NCBI GenBank assembly: GCA_026874595.1
Contig: CM049314.1
Coordinates: forward strand, 31,447,729 to 31,511,728
Direction of reading: 5' to 3'
From: Sipunculus nudus
Lineage: Eukaryota > Annelida > Sipuncula > Golfingiida > Sipunculidae
Length of the DNA stretch: 64,000 nucleotides
The notes under the pieces were generated by a model. It was not told the DNA's origin and ran no database searches. It saw only the letters and a list, made by a program, of their open reading frames with translations. Positions 11,601 to 21,570 of the stretch are shown one piece after another. How positions within the stretch are numbered: the stretch's first letter is position 1; every line of letters starts with the position of its first letter. A program made the translations under genes and the position numbers.

Positions 11601-12803
11601 CAACCATTACAAAACACCCAAAGTTGGTAGCACAAAAACATGGCTTGATTGCCCATATTGTCTTATGAAAAATTGATCATTTAACGTTAGAGCACAACGT
11701 GAAAAGATTAAACAGACTGGTAACTGATGTATATTTTTTACATTTGTCCGTTGCAAATGTAACTGTAAATGTGTATAGGGTATGGATAGTGCCACATTGA
11801 TAATTTGAGTATGTGTGATATTGTGGTTGATCATTGTTGTTACATCTTACATTTTGACAGCAACTCATCAAAAGCATTAATCGTTGTATGTGTAATCAAA
11901 CACATGAAATAGTGACTTTGACGCGGGAGGGCCTGAATTGTCCAATCGGACGACAGAATAGTTCACAAAGATATATGACAATGGTTATTCCTTTTGCAAG
12001 ATATGTCTGAACGCATGCTATAATTTCCCGGTTTGGCCTGATTAGGCTTCAGTAATAATTGAATATTATTAAAAAATAATTGTACCTTATCTGATTCGAT
12101 TACATGCATGAATGGGCCCTAAACAATGTTAATATTCGAGACAGGCAGTATATTTTTTTCATAATTGAATTTGAGGGAACCTCATGGAAGCACATTTCTA
12201 AATAAAAGATATGAACATTTTTTGGTTATCCAGGGCCATCATGGCGTCCTTCATCACGCGTATAAATTAAGCCATGCCATTTATTTATATAAGTAAAATA
12301 ATCATTCATCCCTAAAAAAAATGAACAAAGTGTGTGTAGAGATAGCGAAGCCGTTATTTATTTTCATTTTATTTTTAACATGTTGTATTGTTCGTTTTGG
12401 GGTACAATAATGATTTAGAGTTGATAACAGAGTCATTCAATATTCACAAATATGCCTCACATTTGGTGAGCCTTGCACATGTCAATATTCTCTAGTCTTG
12501 ATGAATCGGGATTTGACCCCGATAGTGTTGTTTTCAATCCAGCTGTGGATCGGATGTTAGGTATCCTCTAATTCACATAATGTAACATATAAGAACAAGA
12601 GTATGTTAATACACCCCCCCCCCCCACCCTCCTGTCACCAAATGCACATGAAGTTATTTCCGCGATAGGGGTTATAAAGTCGCACTAAGAAATGTTTTAA
12701 AAGAAGAATTGTAATATACCCATGGCTTTTAGCACTCTGCAGATGGCATAAATATGGTGTTTCTGTAAGGTATGTATATAACAAAAAGTTAAAATATACA
12801 TAC

Positions 12804-12847
12804 GTTCCGCCGTTTCAACTGCAATCTTTACACGCACGATCCATGCT
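12804..12847 (-). pseudogene. Juxtamembrane exon with lost acceptor, left duplicate
   Basis: Homologous to 17674-17717. The 44-nt exon still reads RAWIVRVKIAVETAE and keeps donor GTATGT, but the acceptor ends CAA instead of CAG, so it should not be spliced in correctly. Confidence 0.55.
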
Positions 12848-12994
12848 TTGTTAAATGTGAGACAACTGGATTACCCGAATAAAATTAACATTGTTTCTTT
12901 TTCATGTGGAGCACATTTATATAAACCCTGAGTTCCATTTCAAATACTTCGACATTATAAAGCTTTATAAATGCCTATTTAATATTCGAGTATG

Positions 12995-12996
<2 letters not shown>

Positions 12997-13036
<40 letters not shown>
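12997..13036. repeat. (TA)n microsatellite at the inverted-insert boundary
   Basis: A TA run marks the junction where colinearity with the right duplicate stops and the inverted 262-bp segment begins. Confidence 0.9.
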
Positions 13037-13042
<6 letters not shown>

Positions 13043-13298
13043 TATTACTTTAAAGGAAAGAAATGTTGAGGTAAATGAACGAGTAATCTCTTAATTTGGT
13101 CATAAACTAAATTTACACATAAATGATGTGTACAGGGATGATTATATATATCTTTAAAATCTGATTGAAAAAACTTGGATGTACGTAAGGCTAGATGTTT
13201 TAGTGGATGTTGCATGTCAGTAAAAACACAAAGCGCTAATCATTGTCTACTGCATCCACATTACTCTCAGCATTTTGAGAAATTAAACTGAACAGGGT
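13037..13298 (-). repeat. Arm 2 of the 262-bp inverted repeat
   Basis: Reverse complement of 10745-11006 with one visible mismatch. On its right side colinearity with 17.88 kb resumes at once (GTATTG..TTATGGTTCTTAATAT), so the segment was inserted inverted into the duplicate. Confidence 0.9.
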
Positions 13299-13334
13299 GT
13301 ATTGGTTATGGTTCTTAATATCTAAATACTTTAC

Positions 13335-13407
13335 CAGCGCGATACCAAGAACAAAGCAAATAAAATTATGACAAATGCGTATATTCCAGAATATATGGGA
13401 ACCGTTG
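13335..13407 (-). pseudogene. Truncated transmembrane exon relic
   Basis: It reads TVPIYSGIYAFVIILFALFL and ends at donor GTAAAG, closely matching the TM exon at 17916-18057. The stalk-coding first half is missing because an inverted repeat begins at about 13408. A Trp-His to Ser-Arg change precedes the donor. Confidence 0.8.
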
Positions 13408-13626
13408 CAGCTTAATTGTTTGAGTACAAATTTCCCTCCTTAACTATGTCTATAATTGGAATAATTACCTACCATTGGCTATAATGTTATTACTACGAAA
13501 GATGATTTATCATATGTAATTACATGTAGTGCTTTGTACCGACATACAAGAACACGTCATATAAACCAATTAATATCTCCTCCGCAATTTGTTGATCAAC
13601 ATAGCACTCCTTTCTCGATCTCTTAT
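13408..13626 (+). repeat. Arm 1 of a diverged inverted repeat around module A relic
   Basis: Matches the reverse complement of 14223-14434 with several mismatches and short indels. The arms flank the inverted signal exon and the A relic. Confidence 0.75.
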
Positions 13627-13709
13627 GAACATATACCCTATATATTCCACAGGACGAGAACAAAGCAGATGCACATGAACTATACTAGATGTGGTAAAAA
13701 TTAACAACA

Positions 13710-13797
13710 ATGTATGCATTATATGTCCTGTCTTTTCTGTATGTGCTGTTGGTAAAGAATTCGTCATTCTTTTTTTTGTCAATTTGGACCACGCCTT
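13710..13797 (+). pseudogene. Inverted signal-peptide exon relic
   Basis: On the plus strand, ATGTATGCATTATAT opens MYALYVLSFLYVLLV, and a GTTAGT donor follows ACCAAAAA. This is the first exon of copy 3 (23551-23644) in opposite orientation to every other receptor exon here. A longer T-run shifts the frame in its second half. The exon has been flipped and is decayed. Confidence 0.7.
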
Positions 13798-13889
13798 ATA
13801 CCAAAAAGTTAGTACTTTATTGGTTAAATAAAATTGAATTACAGCCTTTATCTGGAAAACGTCAGGGACCTATAACACTTATTGTTATT

Positions 13890-13994
13890 CACAAGAAATG
13901 CCGACATGTTCCGTTCCTGTAGCAGTGCACAAATTGACGACTTGATGGGTAATGATGCTGGCAAAAGGCTCCATATTTATCCTCGGGACAACAT
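13890..13994 (-). pseudogene. Decayed module A exon
   Basis: Matches the copy 3 A module: CCPEDKYGAFCQ at the start and CYRNGTCRH near the end. The PCPSSC-type cysteines have become YPSSR, the acceptor AG is gone and a stop follows RHFL. It lies between the arms of the 13.4/14.4-kb inverted repeat. Confidence 0.75.
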
Positions 13995-14222
13995 TTTAAG
14001 GTTTGTGGAAAAGATAACGAATAAAGCTTGTTCTGTTTATAGGCTGGTTGCAAAACTTAGGTTCATTACACTGCACAGATTTGTCTAGAAGAAAAAAATA
14101 TTTCATAGATCCCGGATGTATTCCAGATAAGGGTTATTATTCAATTTGGTGGATTTTATTGAATAATTTAGAAAAAAAATAAAATAAAAATAATGTATAG
14201 GAAAGAAATACTTACCTTTTGG

Positions 14223-14434
14223 TATAAGAGATCGAGACACAAGGAGATCTATGTTGATCAACAAATTGCGGAGGAGATATTGATTTATAAGACGTGTTCT
14301 TATATGTTCGAACAACATGTAATTACACATGATAAATCATCTTTCGTAATAATTGCATTATAGCAAATGGTAGGTAATTATGCAAATTATAGAATTAGTT
14401 AAGGAGGAAAAAGAATACTCAAACAATTAAGCTG
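14223..14434 (-). repeat. Arm 2 of the diverged inverted repeat
   Basis: Reverse complement of 13408-13626. Immediately left of it, at 14211-14222, is the end of a signal exon on the minus strand (ACCAAAAG then GTAAGTATTTC), showing that the unflipped original once ended here. Confidence 0.7.
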
Positions 14435-15115
14435 TGGATGATGATAGAATATTTGTTCAAATGATTACCCGATATCTTATATAAATATCTTAGAATAATC
14501 TTAGATAAGATATTATGGCCTGCAATGGCTTTTACCTGCGGAAATGGAATCTAGTTTTCTTACTGATGTAAGATACAAATATTCATCTCCCCAATGAAAA
14601 CCCTGCAAGTCTTGTTATTTTTTGAGCACATTAAATATTACCATGTGGTAGGACAATCATGGTATAACCATAGTAGATTTGTTCCCGCTTTCTCATTTAG
14701 CATCGTAGATATTTACAAACAAAAACTACCGTAGATTATCTGGCATCGGGCTTGTACAGACGAGCCCGTGCGAGAATATCGGAAGTTACATGACATGTAT
14801 ACCTTAATGACAAAATAATTGATAACGGAATCAAATTAAAGCAGCATTCACCTTCAAATGTTATCACTTCCGGTTCTCGATAAGAATTTCCTTGCGAAAG
14901 ACTGAGACAAACATAGCTCTTCATTTGTTTAAATCACTCTTTTATAAAAAAAGAGATGTGGGTCACAACACGTAACATTTCAGGTCGTTAGGTTCTTCCA
15001 TAGAAAAAAGTATGTTTGTTTTATAACAATTACATGTTACTTATCTGATTAAAAATAATTATTTTGTTTCAGTAAGACTCTTCCTGGGCTGGGGAAACAA
15101 TTGTCGTCATACGTA
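14435..15115. other. No recognised gene
   Basis: AT-rich spacer between the scrambled unit and the right segmental duplicate. No supported feature. Confidence 0.4.
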
Positions 15116-16202
15116 GACGGCACTCCTATTTGTTGGGTTCTTAAACAGATTGTGTTAATAATAAAGATAACGTTACTCTGTGTTTTTTTTTATAATACAC
15201 TTAATTGTTCTTATACAGGTAATAAAACTAGGCTTTGCGTGAACGATTATTTCATGGTATGATTGTTAATTAATTACGTTCTTTCAGGCTGACAAGTAAG
15301 AGGGCAGAAGAAAGAAAATATAACTAATTGTTAAAATTTGTAATCAACAGCGATCATTTAACCCTGTTCAGATTAATTTCTCAAAATGCTGAGCTTAATT
15401 ACGCTGCATTAGACAATGATTACCGCTCTGTGTTTTTACTGACATGCAACATCCACTAAAACACCAAGCCTTTCGTCCAACCAAGCTTTTTAATCAGATT
15501 TTAAAGGTAAATCTTATCATACCTCTCTGTCCACATCCTTTATGTGTTAATCTCAGTGTATGACCAAATTAAGAGAATACTCATCATTTAGCTCTATATT
15601 TCTTTTTTTTAAAGTAATAATGTGTGTGATTAACATAATTATTTATCCTGTTTCTAAATGGTAGTGTATTTAAAAATTATCTATCTTTCAAAATTCCGTA
15701 AATATTTTCTTTGCTAATTAGACCAGTTGTGCACAGTTGTTTTTGCAAATAAGGTATACATCATAGGCTCATGAGCAATTTGACTATCCTTATTAGACTG
15801 TTTTCCATAATACATATATATTGATCTGTAAGTACAGCTGCAGCGGCAATTATCTATTACACATAATAACACCGGTTCCTCTGTTGCTGTCAGTGGGCAC
15901 ATCCGTGTTTTAACATTAACTCCACCAAGGTAAAACAGGTATGGGTCATTTTTGGTAGGAAACGCGCGTGTCTTTGTAGAACCTCGCTGCCTTAGCGTTT
16001 TTGATGGTAATTCCAAAATTCATAAAACGACAAAAAAGCATCGCTCACTCCTTGAGAGTACTGTCATGTCGGGAGGTAACAAAGGTGTTGATAGATCATG
16101 GAATTTTTTTGAAGTTTGGAGTCAATAATATTTGAATTGGTTATATGTCATTGTACAGGCAGAACCCCAAAAAATAAACAAAAAAAAAAAAAAAAAAAAA
16201 AA

Positions 16203-16415
16203 CAAAAACAAATGGCCAATGTGATGCCGATTGAACAGAAAGAGCATTAGGTAAGGCAAAGACAGTGGTACCAGGCATTGATGAAACTGATGATTCAGAA
16301 GAGGTATCTGTCTGTGATCAGGTAATGTATGGAGACAAAGGACTATCGCAGTTGCCACCAGGTGAAACGTTACTGGAAAACAGATCCGATAAAAGCCTCA
16401 CAAAATTGGTTACCA
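16203..16415 (-). pseudogene. Candidate tail exon, right duplicate, with in-frame stop
   Basis: Paralogue of 11400-11600. It keeps NVSPGGNC, LSPYIT and MPGTTVFALPNA in one frame, but a TGA follows SPYIT. The conserved wording suggests an old exon that is now interrupted. It is not included in the copy 3 model. Confidence 0.25.
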
Positions 16416-17289
16416 AACATAATAAAACAACCAAAGTTGGTGCCAAATAAATGTGGCTTGATTTCCAATATTGCCTTATGAAAAATGGGTCTTTCAACTT
16501 TAGAGCATAACGTGATAAGGCAAAATGGACTGGTAATTGATGTATCTTTATACAGATATTTCCGATGACAATGTTACTGTAAATGTGAATAGAGTAGGGA
16601 TGCCACCACTTTGATAGTTTGAGGGTGTATGATATTTTTGTTGATCATTGTTGTTACATCTTACATTTTGACAGCAACTCATCAGAAGCTTTAATCGTTG
16701 TCTGTGTAATCAAACACATGAGATAGTGACTTTGACGCAGGAGGGCCTAAAATCGGACGACAGAATAGTGCACAAAGATATATGACAATGGTAATTCCTT
16801 GTGCAAGATATCCGAACGTAAGCTTTAGTTTCTCGGATGGCCTGATTAGCCTTCAGTAATTATTCAATATTATTAAAATAATAATTGTACCTTGTCTGAT
16901 TCGATTACATGCCACAATGGGCCCCAAAAAATGTTAATATCAGAGACGGGCAGTATTTTTTTTTTTTCATAATGGAATTTGACGGAACCTCATGGAAGTA
17001 CATTTATTAATAAAAGATATAAAACATTTTTGGTTATCCAGGGCCATTATGGCGCCCTTCATCAAGAGTATAAATATAGCCACTCCCATTTATTTATATT
17101 GGTGAAATAACATTAAAGAATATCATAACAGCAAATTTAAAATTAATGTGAACATTCATCGCTTAAAAATGAACAGAGTGTGTTTAGAGATAGCGAAGCC
17201 GTTATTTATTTTCATTTTATTTTTCACATGTATTTTTTCGTTTCAAAGTTCAATAATGATATAGATTTTATAAAAGAGTCATTCAATAT

Positions 17290-17435
17290 TCACAAATAAG
17301 CTTCACATATGGTAAGCCTTGCAAATGTCAATATTCTCTTGTACTTGATGTATCCTGTTTTTACTCCGATAGTGTTGTTTTCAATCCAGTTGTGAATCGG
17401 TTGATAAGTATCCTTTATTTCACATAATGTAACAT
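17290..17435 (-). CDS. Copy 3 candidate last exon (cytoplasmic tail, stop)
   Basis: Acceptor GATGTTCTCAG, entry in phase 1, 48 codons including the TGA stop. It reads VTLCEIKDTYQPIHNWIENN and later TGYIKYKRIL. Entry phase matches the juxtamembrane exon at 17674-17717. The tyrosines (TYQPI, GYIKY) could be sorting or phosphorylation sites, which is inference. The duplicate at 12.5 kb has lost both the acceptor and the frame. Confidence 0.45.
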
Positions 17436-20400
17436 CTGAGAACATCATTACGTTAATATCCCCCACACCCCCCCCCGCCACCCCCACCATCATGTCAACC
17501 TTCTTCCATCTGCACATAAAGTTATTTCCGCAATGGGGTTACACAGTTTGCAATAAGAAATGTTTAAATAGAAGAATTGTAATATACCCCTTGCTTTTAG
17601 CACTTTGCAGATGGCATAACTATTGTGTTTCTGTAAGATATGTTTTAAACCAAAAACGTAAAAATATACATACGTTGAGCAGTTTCAAGTGCAATCTTTT
17701 CGCGCACGATCCATGCTCTGTTAAATGTAAGACAACTGGATTGCCCGAATAAAATTAACATTGTTTCGATTTCATGTAGAGCCCATTTATATAAACTCCG
17801 AGTTCCATTTCAAATACTTCGACATTATTAAGCTTTATAATTGTCTATTAAATATTCGAGTATGATATTTTAAGTCGGTGTATTGATTATGGTTCTTAAT
17901 ATGAAAATACTTTACCTGTGCCATACAAAGAACAAAGCAAATAAAATTATGACGAATGCGTAGATTCCAGAATATATAGGAACTGTTACAATAATATAGT
18001 TTTCATTTTCCTTGAAATATTGTAGTGTTTCATTGGTAACAGCAGAGGTAACTCGGCCTAAAATTGACGGACGAAGATATGTGATTGGATTAAGTGTAAA
18101 ATTTTTAAATATTGGTAACACGTAGATAATTGGGGAAAAAAATCCTCGTGTCAAGTTTCTCGATCAAGAAACGATGCTTAAGAATTTTAATAGAACATAT
18201 TTTGTGAATAAAGATATAGGATGAGTTTACAGTTTTGGTATAAGATTAAATGTTAGTCAGTTAATATTCGTTACATATCTGTTTCTATACAATTGCTCAC
18301 AAATTGCCAACAAAGGGTCTTTATCTATAAAATTTTGAACAATAAATAGAATTAAAGTCAAATAAAGCTACCAATATAAAAATATATCTAGTGTTGACAG
18401 TTCTGATTGAAATAATCTGAATGGATTTACCATTATCGCATTGCTTATTTACCGGTATCACGGCCCGAGGAAAATATTCCTCATGAATCAGAATAAATAA
18501 TGGTTAAAAATATTCTCCAATGTATACTTAAAGCGATATGCATTGAATATTTTGTTGACAAATATAACAGGCCTTACTCGAAATGTTATGGCATTCTTCT
18601 GCTTCATTTCGTTTTGTACAGTAGATTTCACATCGCTGACCGAACCAACCGTTCTGACACGAACATGCTCCGTCAATATGGTCACATATGGTTTACAGCC
18701 AACTGAGCACTGCTCAAGGCAACGTTCACCATAGGTGCCTTGTCCACATTCTTCAATGGAAAATGACAAATATTATATAGAATAGTCAAAGAAGCATGAT
18801 AAAATTATATCAGAAAAATACGAATACATAGAAGCTCTTTAATAAATGATTGCTTTGCTGTACAAGGTCTTTTCATAAATATGTTGTATCATATTTAGCA
18901 AAATGCACACACATGCATTTAATAAAAACTCAACAATGCTATTTTTCTTCATCCTTTCACTTACATATTACCTGATTTTGGACTATTTTACTCATTATAG
19001 TAATATTGATAGAATTCCTTACTGTGCACGCAGTCGTTCGCTTGATACCCGGAGCTACAGGAACATTTTCCTTTTTTGTCACACTCTATGTTTCTTCTTA
19101 TCTCACATCGTCTACCAGTCCATCCCGTATAGCAACTACAACGGCCATCTGCTGGACCACAAACATCCTTGCAGCCAACCGAACAGTTGTTTCTACATGA
19201 ATTACCCCATAGACCAACTTGACAGACTATAACAAACAGATATTTTGATTAAGGTCATTATTATTCTTATTATCTTACATTTTACATATTATATTAATAT
19301 TATTCATACTATTATAATTTAATCATAACCACATAATTATATTAATATTATACATATAATTATAATTTATTCATAACCACATACACTACAAGTTTGTTTT
19401 AAGACTGGCTCCCGATAACGACTTCCCTTTGTTTCATTTTTTTACATTTGCTCTAATAAAATCATTCCAATTACGTTAATTCTAAGATTTTTTGTTTTAT
19501 TTCAGAGGACATACTAAGATGTAATCAGCGCAAATATTGTTCCAATATTGGCAAAGAAATACTGAGAAATATATATCATAAAATATTTTTGAAGATTTAA
19601 AAAAATTAGGTTAGGAGAAAACGGCAAAAAATTACCATAAAATTGATCTGTCCGTCTACATAATTAAAGAAACAAAAAACTAAGTGACAGTGAACTTAAT
19701 TCAGAAAGTACGGCATGTCCTATCAATCTATGGAATCATTTAAATCTGTCAAACACTGCGTGCTCTGGTAGCCTCAAGAAGGCGGAACTTATATTCTTGG
19801 ACCAAGGTGGACGTTATACCTGAAATCGCGGGCGCAGAAGTCTATTCGAGCCTCGTCTTCGCAAAAATGGCACTGAGAGGGATCTAGCCATAGAATGAGA
19901 ACGAGGATTTATTTTCTTATTGTTTATGCTCTATATAGTTAGGTTATTGGGAGGGGCAAGTAGAAATAACCAAATCTGACATACACGCATGTACTATTGC
20001 CTCCCGTATTCTCCTTATCCCGTTGGTTAGGAGAAAACGGCAAAAAATTACCATAAAATTGATCTGTCCGTCTACATAATTAAAGAAACAAAAAACTAAG
20101 TGACAGTGAACTTAATTCAGAAAGTACGGCATGTCCTATCAATCTATGGAATCATTTAAATCTGTCAAACACTGCGTGCTCTGGTAGCCTCAAGAAGGCG
20201 GAACTTATATTCTTGGACCAAGGTGGACGTTATACCTGAAATCGCGGGCGCAGAAGTCTATTCGAGCCTCGTCTTCGCAAAAATGGCACTGAGAGGGATC
20301 TAGCCATAGAATGAGAACGAGGATTTATTTTCTTATTGTTTATGCTCTATATAGTTAGGTTATTGGGAGGGGCAAGTAGAAATAACCAAATCTGACATAC

Positions 20401-21327
20401 ACGCATGTACTATTGCCTCCCGTATTCTCCTTATCCCGTTGGTCCGCTGTTACTTGCTGAGTTCATTAAGCATTTTCATTTCGCAAGGGAAATTCGAGAT
20501 TTATCGGGTCGACCCATTATAGTTTCGTGTTTATATAAATGTATAATTTTATTACTTTGTTTTTGCGTTGTAGCGTGATTTCAGCCATGCCATTAAATGG
20601 CATTTGCTTAGCTTATTTGGAAATAATTTTGCAGAGGTAACATTATAACAATATGGTGTTCTATCGATATGCAGACGTCATAGGTCAAAAAGTTCTGGGA
20701 TATAACGATGACACTAACAGTAACATGCTCACCAGTTGCATGCTAAGCTACTAAGACTGTGCTTTCAGACATCGTTAGTCACTTCTGGCTGGCCTAGACA
20801 ATGACTTAGCTAATGCATTAATCAAACCTCTGCAATGCTGGACTTGCCCAAGTGAGCGGTTAATTGCGAATGACTGACAGGCTTTTGAAATAGCATGAAC
20901 ATGTATACAAACATCCTTCCTGAACCTGGGGGAGTTTCCTGAATCCAGGTCATCGTATTTACATAACAAAGTCTGCTTAGTGCCATTCAATTTGATCATT
21001 ATTCAACAAACACGACACTTTTTATCACTTAAAGGACAACACCATTTTTTTTTTAGTATTGTGGTCTAAAATGAATATTATTTTACATGAAGTTTTATGG
21101 ATCTCTATCACGCATATGGTTGACTAAAACTGCAAGACGTTTAAATTATTAATTTTATTTTTATAAGCATACTACAATTGACTGACTTACCTTTGTGACA
21201 TTTTAATCCTACTGTCCCAGGTAAACAGCCCTGTAGGCAAATACCATCAGTACTTCGACACGCATTATTTTTGCAGTTATAACGACAGGTCTTCTTACAG
21301 TCTTTCCCGTACCAACCAGCTGCACAG

Positions 21328-21405
<78 letters not shown>

Positions 21406-21527
21406 CGGACACTGACGGGACCGGACAGAGGTGCCCTTAGTAAGGAGTTTATTTATTTCGGGACCTACTTTCAAGGGACTGTCCGTATGTGGCCGTAAAA
21501 AGGAGGTGCCCGTAAGGAGAGGTTCCA

Positions 21528-21570
<43 letters not shown>

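Larger units (their letters stand above)
10511..13407. repeat. Left copy of a 2.7-kb segmental duplication
   Basis: The sequence from about 10511 to 12999 and again from 13299 to 13407 matches 15116 to about 17990 with frequent substitutions and small indels. Shared landmarks include the GCTGACAAGTAAGAGGGCA block and the GAGAGTACTGTCATGT block. The duplicated stretch holds the 3' part of a receptor gene (tail, juxtamembrane and TM exons) with its introns. Between 13037 and 13298 this copy carries an inserted inverted segment absent from the other. Confidence 0.85.
15116..17990. repeat. Right copy of the 2.7-kb segmental duplication
   Basis: Counterpart of 10511-13407. It carries the working TM and juxtamembrane exons of copy 3 plus introns. 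Poly-A (16178-16202) and C-rich runs differ in length between the duplicates. Confidence 0.85.

Noticed and set aside
11607-11877. Overlapping minus-strand frames
   Set aside because: Not preserved in the duplicate at about 16.5-16.7 kb, so no evidence of coding.
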